Source of the DNA: Dyella sp. C9
GTDB taxonomy: Bacteria; Pseudomonadota; Gammaproteobacteria; Xanthomonadales; Rhodanobacteraceae
Direction: 5' to 3'
Length of the DNA: 64,000 nt
NCBI RefSeq assembly: GCF_003332825.1
Contig: NZ_QIRF01000019.1
Coordinates: 1-64,000, forward strand
Part shown: positions 33,513 to 43,057 of the stretch, one piece after another
Position numbering within the stretch: position 1 is the stretch's first letter
Layout of the letters: every line of letters starts with the position of its first letter
Notes under the pieces: generated by a model
What the model was told of the DNA's origin: nothing
The model's database searches: none
The model's input: only the letters and a program-made list of their open reading frames with translations
Position numbers and translations under genes: made by a program

Positions 33513-34253
33513 ATGCTCACGACACATCATCGCCAGGAAACGTGCCGGGCCATGACGCCCTCGCCCTCGTGCGCCGGCTGCGGTCATGCCGCGGTCTGCC
33601 AGGCGGGCGGCTTCGACCGCCCGGAACTGTCGGGCCTGCGCCATATCGCCGAACGCATCGGCCCCCTGCGCACCGGCGAATACCTGTACCGTCCCATGTC
33701 GCCATTTCGCGCCATCTATGCGGTGCAGTCGGGCATGGCCAAGACCGTCGCGGTGGATATCGCCGGGCGGGAGCAGGTGCTGGCCTTCCACCTTCCCGGC
33801 GAGATGATCGGGCTCGATGCGATCGACCGCGAGTTTCACGACAACGCGGTGGTCGCGCTGGGCAAGACGCAATTCTGCCGCTTCCCGTTCGCCGCCCTGC
33901 GCCAGGTCGCGGCCGAGCAGCCTGAAGTGCCCTGGCATCTCATGCAGGCAGCCAGCCAGCGCATTTCGCGACTGCAGCTGAGCGGCGGCAACTACCTTGC
34001 CGAGGAACGCTTCGCCGCCTTCATCGTCGACCTGCGCGACCGTCGCGCCATGCTCGGCCTGTCGGCCGACTACCTGCCCTTGCCGATGTCGCGTGCGGAT
34101 ATCGGCAACCACCTGCGCCTCACCACCGAAACCGTGAGCCGGCTGCTGGGCCGCTTCCGCCAGCGCGGACTGGTGTCACTGGATCGTCATGGACTGAACG
34201 TGCTCGACCTGCCCGCCCTGCGCGAACTTGGCCAGTCGCTGCTGATGCACTGA
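33513..34253 (+). CDS. fnr: FNR-type oxygen-responsive transcription regulator
   Basis: A 246-residue Crp/Fnr-family regulator. Cys20, Cys23, Cys29 and Cys122 fall at exactly the numbers of the four [4Fe-4S] ligands of E. coli FNR, counted from the start at 33513. A cyclic-nucleotide-fold domain (about 35-145), dimerisation helix and winged helix follow, with the recognition helix TTETVSRLLGRF (Glu206, Ser209, Arg210), the residues that read TTGAT half-sites. AGGAGG lies 10 bases before this ATG. It should switch genes on at low oxygen. The name is by family; a paralogue elsewhere in the genome cannot be excluded. Confidence 0.85.
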   Translation: MLTTHHRQETCRAMTPSPSCAGCGHAAVCQAGGFDRPELSGLRHIAERIGPLRTGEYLYRPMSPFRAIYAVQSGMAKTVAVDIAGREQVLAFHLPGEMIGLDAIDREFHDNAVVALGKTQFCRFPFAALRQVAAEQPEVPWHLMQAASQRISRLQLSGGNYLAEERFAAFIVDLRDRRAMLGLSADYLPLPMSRADIGNHLRLTTETVSRLLGRFRQRGLVSLDRHGLNVLDLPALRELGQSLLMH

Positions 34254-34268
34254 GTCCGGCACCGGGCT

Positions 34269-34619
34269 TCACAGGCGATGGCGGCCATCGAAGGGTTTGC
34301 GCTCGATGGCCGCCAGATCCACTCCTTCCAGGCAGCGCACGTTGACTGCCACCACGGCGCCGCCCGTCTTGGAATCCTGCCCGAACGCAAAGGCCTGTAC
34401 GCCGCATTGGGGGCAGAAACGGTGATCGATGACGTGCCGGTTGAACCGGTAGCTGGACATCGCTTCCTCCGGGGTGCGCAGGTGGAACTGGTCCCGCGGC
34501 ACGAACCACAGCAACAGTCCCCTGCGACTGCAGTACGTGCAGTTGCATTCGAACGCTTCCACGGGCTGGCCCTCGACATCAAAGGCGATGCAGCCGCAGT
34601 GGCAGCTTCCCTCAAGCAT
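34269..34619 (-). CDS. GFA (glutathione-dependent formaldehyde-activating) family protein
   Basis: A 116-residue zinc protein of the GFA/Mss4-like fold. The metal ligands are in GSCHCGCIAFDV (Cys6 and Cys8), FECNCTYCSRRG (Cys25, Cys27 and Cys30) and FCPQCGVQAFAFG (Cys69 and Cys72). Only some family members react with S-hydroxymethylglutathione, so the activity here is open. It is convergent with the FNR-like gene, with 15 bp between. Confidence 0.88.
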   Translation of the reverse strand: MLEGSCHCGCIAFDVEGQPVEAFECNCTYCSRRGLLLWFVPRDQFHLRTPEEAMSSYRFNRHVIDHRFCPQCGVQAFAFGQDSKTGGAVVAVNVRCLEGVDLAAIERKPFDGRHRL

Positions 34620-34676
34620 GGTCGCGTTCTCCTCTTGGCTGGTCTGCCAGCATGATGCCCGGACGGAACCGCTGCA

Positions 34677-36617
34677 TCAGGTTCGGCGCAAGGCAGCGAC
34701 GAGCAGCCGCTGCAGCACCCGCTCACCCATGCCCGCCGGACGTTGCAATGCCATGCGCTCGATCGCCTCGGCCTCCCCCTCCACCGGCGCGCCCGGGTGC
34801 AGCGTCGCGCGAAGGATCTGCCACTTCCCGCGCCACGTGGTGCTGCGGGCCTTCAGCCAGTTGAGCGCCGGCAGCAGGCGCTGCTCCACCGCGGTGAAAT
34901 CGCTGCCAAACGGGAACGGCGGCAGCAGTCCCTTGTCCTGCCATGACGCCAGGGCGTTGTGCAGGGTTTCCGGGCGATTGCTGCGCCAGCGTTCAGGCAC
35001 CTGGAAATCCGGGGCCAGCTTGCCGTGCGCCTTGGCCTCCGCGCACAGCGCGTCGATGAAGCGCGCGTCGGTGATCGAGAGCATCGCCTCGATGCACTCG
35101 CTGTCGGTCTTGCCGCGCAGGTCGGCCACGCCGTATTCGGTAACGTACATGTCGCGCAGGTGGCGCGGAATGGTGGTGTGGCCGTAGTTCCAGCGGATGT
35201 TGGTCTCCACTCCCGCGCGCCCCCGTCGGGTCGAGCGCAGCAGCAGCACCGAGCGCCCGTCGGGCAATTCGTGCGCCATCGCGACGAAGTTGTATTGCCC
35301 GCCCACTCCACTGACCACCTCGCCGTTCTCCAGCCCGTCCGATACCGCCGAGCCGAGCAAGGTGGCCATCATGCAGGTGTTGAAGAAACGCGCGCCACGG
35401 CGCTGCAGCACGGCCAGCGCCTGGTGGTCGCCGTACAGCTGGTTGACGTTGGACACGCGGCACATGTCCAGCGCATCGGGGTCGTCGGCCTCCAACTGCG
35501 AGACCCAGTCGTAGAGTTCACGCGAGCCCAGCAGGAACGCACCGCGCAGATAGTGCCCGCCCGGCGTCTCGGGCGACAGGCGCCCGCTGGCAGCGGCGCG
35601 TTCCAGCGCGATGTTGTCCCACGCGCGCCGCTTGAGCACGCCGGCACGCTGCAGGTGCATGAAGCCGTCCATCACCATTTCGCTGGCGCCGTACAGACCG
35701 CTGCGGAACGGCGCCAAGCCGCCGAGCCGTGCGGCCAGTGCGTGGGTACCGCCGCGGGGATCCAGCGCCACCAGCGCCCGCCGCCACTGCGTGTTGTCCT
35801 CCTGGCGCCACCGCATGGCGTGCACGCGCGCATCGGACAACGCGCCGATGCCGATCTGCAGGCAGCCACCATCGCGAACCAGCGCACTGGCGTGCATGCC
35901 CAGCGCGTACTCGACCAGGTCCACCGGCTGGCGCGGCAATGCAAACAGCGGCGGCAGGCTTTCCGGGCGCAACTCGACGTCGAAGTAATCCTGCGCGACC
36001 TCCGCATGGCCACTCACGTAGGGCAGGTCCGGGTGCACCACCGCCACGCACAGCGGGCGCGCCTTGCCGGCCTGCACCACCTGGTCGATGAAGTCGAGTG
36101 TGAGGTCGGGATTGCACGAAAGGCTGTAACGCACGCCCTCCGGCGTCTCGCGCCGTGCCACCAGCTGCACCAGCACGTTGATGTCCTGCACGGCCAGGTC
36201 GCGCGCCACGTGCGTGTAGTTCTGGCTGATGTAGTTGCGCTGCGCGCTGCCCGAATGCAGCAGCGCGCCGGACTGCATGTAGAACTCGTGCACCGCCACG
36301 TTGGACGGCAACGCGTTGCGCGCCTGGTCGATGGCGTATTGCAGGTCTTCCGCGTCGGCGCCGAAATGGCGTGCCACGAAGGGCCCGAGGAAACGCGCTT
36401 CCAGTCCCGGTGCAGGCTGTGGCCGGGTCAGCGAAAGCGCCGTGTAGATCGAGAGCGAGCGTGAAGTGTCCGCAACCGTCAGCCGGTACAACGCATTGAG
36501 CAAGCCATGCGGCTTGCCCAGCCCCAATGGCGCGGCGACGCGCAGGTCAGGGCCGATACGTTCGGCGATGTGCTGCGCGCAACCCTCGGTGTCCGTGTGA
36601 CATTGCTCTGGCGACAT
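34677..36617 (-). CDS. Acetyl-CoA hydrolase/transferase family protein
   Basis: A 646-residue cytoplasmic CoA-transferase-fold enzyme. The N-terminal half has the acyl-CoA-handling fold (NYISQNYTHVARDL, GGCLQIGIGALSDARV). The C-terminal domain has the family signature ENGEVVSGVGGQYNFVAMAHEL with the catalytic glutamate, then TNIRWNYGHTTIPRHLRDMY and EYGVADLRGKTDSE. It would move CoA between acetate and other acids or hydrolyse acetyl-CoA. It is longer than usual (about 500-550), because of a C-terminal extension. It is divergent from the phospholipase D-like gene. Confidence 0.85.
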   Translation of the reverse strand: MSPEQCHTDTEGCAQHIAERIGPDLRVAAPLGLGKPHGLLNALYRLTVADTSRSLSIYTALSLTRPQPAPGLEARFLGPFVARHFGADAEDLQYAIDQARNALPSNVAVHEFYMQSGALLHSGSAQRNYISQNYTHVARDLAVQDINVLVQLVARRETPEGVRYSLSCNPDLTLDFIDQVVQAGKARPLCVAVVHPDLPYVSGHAEVAQDYFDVELRPESLPPLFALPRQPVDLVEYALGMHASALVRDGGCLQIGIGALSDARVHAMRWRQEDNTQWRRALVALDPRGGTHALAARLGGLAPFRSGLYGASEMVMDGFMHLQRAGVLKRRAWDNIALERAAASGRLSPETPGGHYLRGAFLLGSRELYDWVSQLEADDPDALDMCRVSNVNQLYGDHQALAVLQRRGARFFNTCMMATLLGSAVSDGLENGEVVSGVGGQYNFVAMAHELPDGRSVLLLRSTRRGRAGVETNIRWNYGHTTIPRHLRDMYVTEYGVADLRGKTDSECIEAMLSITDARFIDALCAEAKAHGKLAPDFQVPERWRSNRPETLHNALASWQDKGLLPPFPFGSDFTAVEQRLLPALNWLKARSTTWRGKWQILRATLHPGAPVEGEAEAIERMALQRPAGMGERVLQRLLVAALRRT

Positions 36618-36738
36618 GGGGCGATCATGGCAGAAGGTTCATGGGAACGGCACGGTCGGACAGTGGCGCGTATTGGTCGCACGGTAGCAGTGAACACGAC
36701 TTGAAGAACCGCCGCATGCATGTCCTACACTCGACCCC

Positions 36739-38196
36739 ATGAGCCCCATGCTGCTTGCCCCCGCGCCTGCCCGCCTGCTTGCCGCACAGGCCCTCAGCCG
36801 CGCCGCCGGCGCCCCCTTGCTGGGTGGCAACGCTGCCGAACTGCTGATCGACGCCGCGGCCCACTACGATGCCTGGCTGGCGGCCATTCGCGGTGCACGC
36901 CATCGGGTGCTGCTGGAAAACTACATCATTCGCGACGACGACATCGGCCGGGCTTTCCTCAAGGCGCTGGTGGAATGCGCCGAACGCGGCGTGCTGGTGG
37001 CCGTGGTCTACGACTGGCTGGGCTGCCGCGGTCAATCCGGCGATCGTTTCTGGGCACCCCTGAGGGTGGCCGGTGGCCAGGTGCGTGCGTTCAACCCGCC
37101 ACGCTTCGGCCAGCCGTTCGGCTGGATCAGTCGCGACCACCGCAAGCTGCTGGTAGTCGATGGCGAGCTGGGTTTCCTGTCCGGCGTATGCATCAGCGAG
37201 AAATGGCTGGGCGATCCCTCGCACGGCGTGGCGCCATGGCGCGACACGGGCGTGGCCTTGCGGGGCCCTGCCGTGACCGAACTGGAAGACGCCTTCGCCG
37301 AAAGTTGGTCCAGCATCGGCACGCCGTTGCCGCCACTGCATCCGGACATCGACGAGGCGGCGCCCGCCGGCGACGTGGCCTTGCGCGTCATCGCCACCCA
37401 GCCCGCCACCGCGGGCATGTACCGGCTCGACCAGCTGATCGCCGCCATGGCACGGCGCACGCTGTGGCTGACCGATGCCTATTTCGTCGGCGTCGCGCCC
37501 TACGTGCAGGCGCTGGCCGCGGCGGCGCGCGACGGTGTCGACGTACGCCTGCTGGTGCCCGGCACCAGCGATATTCCCATGGTCGCCGGCATGTCCCGCT
37601 CGGGCTATCGGCCGCTGCTCAAGGCGGGTATCCGTGTGTTCGAGTGGAATGGCTCGATGCTGCATGCCAAGACCGCGGTGGCGGACGGCCAATGGGCACG
37701 CGTGGGTTCGTCCAACCTCAACGTGGCCAGCTGGCTGAGCAACCGCGAGATCGACGTGGCGGTGGAGGACGCCGGTTTCGCCACGGCGCTGGCCATGCAA
37801 TACGAGAAGGACCTGGCCAACGCCACCGAAATCGTGCTGGCCCCGCGCCGCTGGCGGCAGCACAGCGACCAGGTGCGCAGCAGCACCGCGCGGCCGCCGC
37901 GGCAACGCCATGCGGGCGGCAGCTCCAGTCGCACCGCCGCGGGTGCCTTGCGCATCGCCAACACCATGGGTGCGGCGCTGACCGACCGGCGCGTGCTGGG
38001 CGACACCTCGATCAGCCCGCTGCTGATCGGCGCCTTGGTCCTGCTGCTGGTGGCGGCGGTCGGCGTGTGGTGGCCCGCCGTGCTGGGCTGGCCATTGGCG
38101 GTCATCGCCGTATGGTTGTCGCTCAACCTTGCCGGCCGCGCCTGGCAGCTGAGCCGGCGGCGTCGCCAGCGCGACAGTCTGGCGGCCGGGGACTGA
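36739..38196 (+). CDS. Phospholipase D/cardiolipin synthase-like protein
   Basis: A 485-residue enzyme with two HKD motifs: His134-Lys136-Asp141 (DHRKLLVVD) and His309-Lys311-Asp316 (LHAKTAVAD, followed by VGSSNLN). Such proteins make cardiolipin or move phosphatidyl groups at the inner membrane. Unlike classic Cls, the membrane spans are at the C-terminus (LLIGALVLLLVAAVGVWWP and ALGWPLAV-like segments near residues 430-470), and the end is basic. The exact lipid reaction is inferred. Upstream lies a 121-bp divergent promoter region. Confidence 0.88.
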   Translation: MSPMLLAPAPARLLAAQALSRAAGAPLLGGNAAELLIDAAAHYDAWLAAIRGARHRVLLENYIIRDDDIGRAFLKALVECAERGVLVAVVYDWLGCRGQSGDRFWAPLRVAGGQVRAFNPPRFGQPFGWISRDHRKLLVVDGELGFLSGVCISEKWLGDPSHGVAPWRDTGVALRGPAVTELEDAFAESWSSIGTPLPPLHPDIDEAAPAGDVALRVIATQPATAGMYRLDQLIAAMARRTLWLTDAYFVGVAPYVQALAAAARDGVDVRLLVPGTSDIPMVAGMSRSGYRPLLKAGIRVFEWNGSMLHAKTAVADGQWARVGSSNLNVASWLSNREIDVAVEDAGFATALAMQYEKDLANATEIVLAPRRWRQHSDQVRSSTARPPRQRHAGGSSSRTAAGALRIANTMGAALTDRRVLGDTSISPLLIGALVLLLVAAVGVWWPAVLGWPLAVIAVWLSLNLAGRAWQLSRRRRQRDSLAAGD

Positions 38197-38278
38197 CCCT
38201 CGCACAAGCGAGAAAGCGCTTGCACAGGTTCAGGCAAGCGATTGTTCTCCAAGCGATCCGTGATAGGCTGCACAGTCC

Positions 38279-39655
38279 ATGCAGATGTCCGACGATCATC
38301 CGCCCTCACGCCAGATCCTGACGCCCAGCTCGCTCAACCGGCTGGTGCGCGACTTGCTGGAGGACGCACTGCCGCTGATTTGGATCGAGGGCGAACTGTC
38401 CAACGTGGCCCGCCCGGCGTCCGGCCATCTGTACTTCACGCTCAAGGATGCCGGCGCCCAGGTGCGCTGTGCGATGTTCCGCCCCAAGAGCGGCTGGCTC
38501 AAATTCCGGCCCGCGGACGGCACGCATGTGCTGGTGCGCGCCCGGGTGGGGCTGTACGAACCGCGCGGCGAGTTCCAACTGGTGGCCGAGCATATGGAGC
38601 CGGCCGGCGAAGGCGCGTTGCAGCGCGAGTTCGAGCAGCTCAAGGCCCGGCTCGGCGCCGAGGGCCTGTTCGACCCCGCGCACAAGCGCCCCCTGCCCCA
38701 GTACGCGCGGCGCCTCGGGGTGATCACCTCTGCCACCGGCGCGGCCGTGCGTGACGTGCTCAGCGTGATGTCGCGGCGCTGGCCACTGGCCGAAGTGGAC
38801 GTGCTGCCGGTGCCGGTACAGGGCCGCGAGGCGCCGCCGGCCATCGTCAACATGTTGCGCCGGGCTTCGGCCAGCGGTCGCTATGACGTGCTGCTGCTCA
38901 CCCGCGGCGGCGGTTCGCTGGAAGACCTGTGGGCCTTCAATGACGAACAGGTCGCACGCGCGATCCACGCCAGCGCGGTGCCGGTGGTGTCCGCCGTAGG
39001 CCACGAGGTCGACTTCAGCATCGCCGACTTCGTGGCGGATCTGCGTGCGCCCACGCCCTCTGCCGCGGCCGAGCTGCTGGTGCCCGACAAGCACGCACTG
39101 CAACGACACCTGCACCAGTTGCAGCAACGACTGGCGACGCTGGAACGGCGCCGACTGCAATCGCGCATCCAGCGCGTCGACCACCTGTTCGCACGCCTGC
39201 AGGCACAGCGTCCCCAGGCACGCCTGACCCGCGACCACGAACGCCTGGCCAACCTGCATCGGCGCCTGCTTGGCGCGCAGCGCGAACAGGCACGCTGGCG
39301 TCGCATGCAACTGGAGCGCGTGCACGCGCGCCTGCTGGCCCAGCATCCACGACAGCGGCTTGCCTTGCTGCAACGACAGTTGGCCGAGATGTCACCGCGC
39401 CTGCGCCAGGCCATCGAACGCAGACTGGAGCGGGACCGCCTCACCCTGCAGCAGGCGGGCCGCGCCCTGCATGCCATCAGCCCGCTGGCCACGCTGGATC
39501 GCGGCTACGCGATCCTGTTCGATGCCCAGGGCAAGGTGCTGCGCTCGGCGCAGAACGTGGCCGAAGGCACCCCCTTGCGCGCCCGCCTCGCCGATGGCGA
39601 ACTGCCGCTTTCCGTGGCAGCGCCTCCTGTGCGCGAACAGTCCAAGAAGCGATAA
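38279..39655 (+). CDS. xseA: Exodeoxyribonuclease VII large subunit
   Basis: Degrades single-stranded DNA into short acid-soluble oligonucleotides together with XseB. It has 458 residues: an OB-fold at about 15-110 (LIWIEGELSNVARPASGHLY, then FTLKD), a catalytic core with GVITSATGAAVRDVL, LLTRGGGSLEDLWAFNDE and VSAVGHEVDFSIADFVAD, and a long arginine-rich coiled coil (about 270-400) that binds XseB. The C-terminal LDRGYAIL is typical. A start three codons earlier or at MSDDH (38285) makes little difference. xseB is not adjacent. Confidence 0.95.
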   Translation: MQMSDDHPPSRQILTPSSLNRLVRDLLEDALPLIWIEGELSNVARPASGHLYFTLKDAGAQVRCAMFRPKSGWLKFRPADGTHVLVRARVGLYEPRGEFQLVAEHMEPAGEGALQREFEQLKARLGAEGLFDPAHKRPLPQYARRLGVITSATGAAVRDVLSVMSRRWPLAEVDVLPVPVQGREAPPAIVNMLRRASASGRYDVLLLTRGGGSLEDLWAFNDEQVARAIHASAVPVVSAVGHEVDFSIADFVADLRAPTPSAAAELLVPDKHALQRHLHQLQQRLATLERRRLQSRIQRVDHLFARLQAQRPQARLTRDHERLANLHRRLLGAQREQARWRRMQLERVHARLLAQHPRQRLALLQRQLAEMSPRLRQAIERRLERDRLTLQQAGRALHAISPLATLDRGYAILFDAQGKVLRSAQNVAEGTPLRARLADGELPLSVAAPPVREQSKKR

Positions 39656-39675
39656 CGGCCGCACCGCGCTCTGTA

Positions 39676-39748
39676 GGGGCGCACCCTGTGCGCGAAAAGT
39701 CTGCGTTGCAGCAACGACGTATCGCCGGTCGCGCACGGGGTGCGCTCC
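39676..39748. repeat. Large imperfect palindromic repeat
   Basis: Arms of 20 bases, 39676-39695 and 39729-39748, are inverted copies matching at 18 positions (core CGCACCCTGTGCGCGA), with a 33-base loop. This is the kind of intergenic REP-like palindrome common in xanthomonads and pseudomonads. It lies in the 175-bp gap after xseA. Confidence 0.65.
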
Positions 39749-39830
39749 TGCGCGAGCCGGCAAGGGCGTGCCTCACGCCCCGTCAACGCGCCGCACCGCA
39801 TGCTCGCCGCTTCAACCCGAGGATCGCGGC

Positions 39831-41474
39831 ATGAAGGCAGCAGCGCTGTTCGTGAAGGCATTGGAAGCCGAAGGCGTGCACAGCATCTTCGGCGTGCCTG
39901 GCGAGGAGAACCTGGACCTGGTCGAAGCCTTGCGTGAATCGTCGATCCGGCTGATCGTCACCCGCCACGAACAAGCCGCCGGTTTCATGGCCGCCACCTG
40001 GGGTCGCCTCACCGGCGAAGCAGGCGTGGCCTTGTCCACGCTGGGACCCGGCGCCACCAACCTGGTGACCGCCGCGGCCTATGCCCAGCTCGGCGCCATG
40101 CCGATGCTGATGATCACCGGCCAGAAGCCCATACGCGAACACAAGCAGGGCATGTTCCAGCTGGTCGACGTGGTCGACATGATGCAGCCGCTGACCAAGT
40201 ACACGCGGCAACTGGTTTCCGCATCCACCATTCCGGCGCGCATCCGCGAAGCGTTCCGCCGTGCGGAAGAGGAGCGCCCCGGCGCGGTGCATCTCGAGCT
40301 ACCCGAGGACATCGCCCGCGACACGGTGGAGGAAGCCATCCTGCTGCCCACCGAATACGCGCGCCGTCCCGCCCCCGATGAAGCCGCACTGGTGCAGGCC
40401 GGGGAAGCGATCACCAAGGCCCGGCATCCCATCCTGATGATCGGCGCCGCCGCCAACCGCCAGCGCACCACAGTTGCGCTGCGCGCATTCGTCGACAAGC
40501 TGGGCATCCCCTTCTTCACCACCCAGATGGGCAAGGGCGTGATCGACGAGGATCACCCGCTGTGGCTGGGCAACGCGGCGCTTTCCGATGGCGACTTCGT
40601 GCACCGCGCCATCGATGCGGCGGACGTGATCATCAACGTCGGCCATGACGTGGTGGAGAAGCCGCCGTTCTTCATGCGCAAGGGGCGGCGCACCGTCATC
40701 CACATCAATTTCTCCAGCGCCGAGGTCGATGCGGTGTATTTCCCGCAGATCGAGGTGGTGGGGGACATCGCCCATACGGTGGAGCGTCTCACCGACGCGC
40801 TGCAGCCGCAGGATCATTGGGACTTCGGCTTCTTTGATCGCGTGCGCGAGGCCTTCCTGCTGCAGCTGGGCGACCACGCACGCGACGATCGCTTTCCCAT
40901 GCATCCGGTGCGCGTGGTGGATGACACCCGCCGTTTCATGCCCGACGATGGCGTGTTGTGCCTGGACAACGGCATGTACAAGATCTGGTACGCGCGCTAT
41001 TACCGTGCCCGCCAACCCAACACCATCCTGCTCGACAATGCGCTCGCCACCATGGGCGCCGGCCTGCCCTCCGCCATGGCCGCCAAGATGGTCTACCCGC
41101 GGCGCAAGGTGCTCGCCATCTGTGGCGATGGCGGCTTCATGATGAATGCCCAGGAGCTGGAAACCGCGGTGCGGCTGAAGCTGGACCTGGTGATCCTGCT
41201 GCTGCGCGACGATGCCTACGGCATGATCCGCTGGAAGCAGGCCGAGATGGGCTATGCCGATTACGGCATGGTGTTCGGCAATCCCGATTTCGTGAAGTTC
41301 GCCGAGGCCCATGGTGCACATGGCCATCGCCCCAACAGCGCCGATGCCTTCCTGCCCACACTCACGCGCGCTTTCGACGCTGGCGGCGTACACCTGATCG
41401 ACCTGGCCATCGACTATTCGGACAATCACCGCATCCTCAACGAAGAGATCCGCCAGCTCAGCGCAGCTGTCTGA
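39831..41474 (+). CDS. Acetolactate-synthase-like ThDP-dependent enzyme
   Basis: A 547-residue thiamine-diphosphate enzyme like the AlsS/IlvB large subunits. The N-terminal pyrimidine-binding domain has FGVPGEENLDL and the conserved catalytic glutamate in TRHEQAAGFMA (Glu47). The C-terminal domain has the diphosphate motif CGDGGFMMNAQELETA and LLLRDDAYGMIRWKQ. No small-subunit gene lies near, and there is no regulatory domain, so a catabolic rather than amino-acid-biosynthetic role is likely. A good ribosome site (GAGGATCGCGGC) precedes the ATG. The aldehyde dehydrogenase gene follows after 14 bp. Confidence 0.85.
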   Translation: MKAAALFVKALEAEGVHSIFGVPGEENLDLVEALRESSIRLIVTRHEQAAGFMAATWGRLTGEAGVALSTLGPGATNLVTAAAYAQLGAMPMLMITGQKPIREHKQGMFQLVDVVDMMQPLTKYTRQLVSASTIPARIREAFRRAEEERPGAVHLELPEDIARDTVEEAILLPTEYARRPAPDEAALVQAGEAITKARHPILMIGAAANRQRTTVALRAFVDKLGIPFFTTQMGKGVIDEDHPLWLGNAALSDGDFVHRAIDAADVIINVGHDVVEKPPFFMRKGRRTVIHINFSSAEVDAVYFPQIEVVGDIAHTVERLTDALQPQDHWDFGFFDRVREAFLLQLGDHARDDRFPMHPVRVVDDTRRFMPDDGVLCLDNGMYKIWYARYYRARQPNTILLDNALATMGAGLPSAMAAKMVYPRRKVLAICGDGGFMMNAQELETAVRLKLDLVILLLRDDAYGMIRWKQAEMGYADYGMVFGNPDFVKFAEAHGAHGHRPNSADAFLPTLTRAFDAGGVHLIDLAIDYSDNHRILNEEIRQLSAAV

Positions 41475-41488
41475 TCGCCGGAGACACC

Positions 41489-42919
41489 ATGCTCGCGAAG
41501 AACTACCCGTACTACCTGGCCAACCAGCCGCAGACCTCCAAGGAAACGATGGATGTGCTGGACAAGTACACCGGCAAGGTCGCCACGCGCGTGGCCGTGC
41601 CCGACGCCAAGGCCACCGAGAAGGCCATCGCCGCGGCGGTGAAGGCCACGATCCCCATGCGCGACTTCAAGCCCTGGGCGCGCCAGCAGGTGTTGCAGCA
41701 TTGCGCGCAGCGCTTCCAGGAGCGACGCGATGAACTGGCCTATGCGCTGTGCGTGGAGGCCGGCAAGCCGATCAAGGATTCCGATGGCGAGGTGACCCGC
41801 CTGATCGAGACCTTCACCATCGCCGCCGAAGAAGCCGTGCGCGTGAACGGCGAAACCATCAACCTGGAAATCGCCCGACGCCTGGACGGCTACCACGGCT
41901 ACACCAAGCGCGTGCCGCTGGGTCCGGTGTCGTTCATCACGCCGTTCAATTTCCCGCTCAACCTGGTGGCGCACAAGGTGGCGCCGGCCATCGCCGCCGG
42001 TTGCCCGTTCGTGCTCAAGCCGGCCGAGCGCACGCCGATCGGCGCGCTGATCATCGGCGAGGTGCTGGCCGAAACCGACCTGCCCAAGGGCGCGTTCTCG
42101 GTGCTCACGCTGGATGGCAAGCATGCCAACCCGCTGGTGGAGGATCCGCGCTTCAAGCTGCTCTCTTTCACCGGCAGCCAGATCGGCTGGGACCTGAAGA
42201 CCCGCGCCGGCCACAAGAAGGTCACGCTGGAGCTGGGCGGCAACGCGGCGTGCATCATCGACGCCGACCAGAAGCCGCACCTGGACCGCGTGATCGATCG
42301 CCTGGTGTTCGGCGCCTTCTACCAGTCGGGCCAGAGCTGCATCAGCGTGCAGCGCATCTATGCGCACGAGTCGCTGTACGACGAACTGAAGAAGCGCCTG
42401 GTCGCCGCGGTGAAGAAGCTCAAGGCGGGCGATCCGAAGAAGAAGGACACCTTCCTCGGGCCGATGATCGACGAGGCTGCCGCCGAGCGCCTGCACGGCT
42501 GGATCGAGGAGGCACGCAAGGCCGGTGGCAAGGTGCTGTGCGGCGGCAAGCGCAATGGCGCCATGCTGGAAGCCACCCTGATGGAAAACGTGCCGAGCAG
42601 CGCCAAGGCGTATCGGCAGGAGGCGTTCGGGCCATTCGCCCTGCTCGCCCCGTTCAAGACGTTCGACGAGGTGGTGTCCCTGGTCAATGACTCGGACTAC
42701 GGCCTGCAGGCGGGCATCTTCACCGACAGCCTCGCCCACGCCATGCGCGCCTGGAACGAGCTGGAACAAGGCGGCGTGGTGGTCAACGACGTGCCCAGCT
42801 TCCGCGTGGACAACATGCCCTACGGCGGCGTAAAGCTGTCGGGCATCGGCCGCGAGGGCGTGCGCTGCGCCATCGAGGACATGACCGAACTGCGCCTGAT
42901 GGTGATGCGGGAGTTCTGA
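41489..42919 (+). CDS. NAD(P)-dependent aldehyde dehydrogenase
   Basis: A 476-residue aldehyde dehydrogenase superfamily member. It has the NAD-binding region GPVSFITPFNFPLNLVAHKV, the lysine in PFVLKPAERTP, LSFTGSQIGWDLKTRAG, the general base in TLELGGNAACI, and the catalytic cysteine in GQSCISVQRI near residue 283. The end has PYGGVKLSGIGREG. It is linked to the acetolactate-synthase-like gene with 14 bp between; the two may act on one path in which the aldehyde is made from a 2-oxo acid. The real substrate is not known. Confidence 0.88.
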   Translation: MLAKNYPYYLANQPQTSKETMDVLDKYTGKVATRVAVPDAKATEKAIAAAVKATIPMRDFKPWARQQVLQHCAQRFQERRDELAYALCVEAGKPIKDSDGEVTRLIETFTIAAEEAVRVNGETINLEIARRLDGYHGYTKRVPLGPVSFITPFNFPLNLVAHKVAPAIAAGCPFVLKPAERTPIGALIIGEVLAETDLPKGAFSVLTLDGKHANPLVEDPRFKLLSFTGSQIGWDLKTRAGHKKVTLELGGNAACIIDADQKPHLDRVIDRLVFGAFYQSGQSCISVQRIYAHESLYDELKKRLVAAVKKLKAGDPKKKDTFLGPMIDEAAAERLHGWIEEARKAGGKVLCGGKRNGAMLEATLMENVPSSAKAYRQEAFGPFALLAPFKTFDEVVSLVNDSDYGLQAGIFTDSLAHAMRAWNELEQGGVVVNDVPSFRVDNMPYGGVKLSGIGREGVRCAIEDMTELRLMVMREF

Positions 42920-43057
42920 CCGCGCAGGCCTGCCTTCGGTCATCGCCACGCCGTGTCAGCGCAAGAGGCACGCGCGTGGCGGACAGCCTTCAGGTTGTCA
43001 CGGTTCTGTCTTGCGGGGGTGCTTAGCTTTCTTGAGGCCGACCACGAAGGGCACGTC

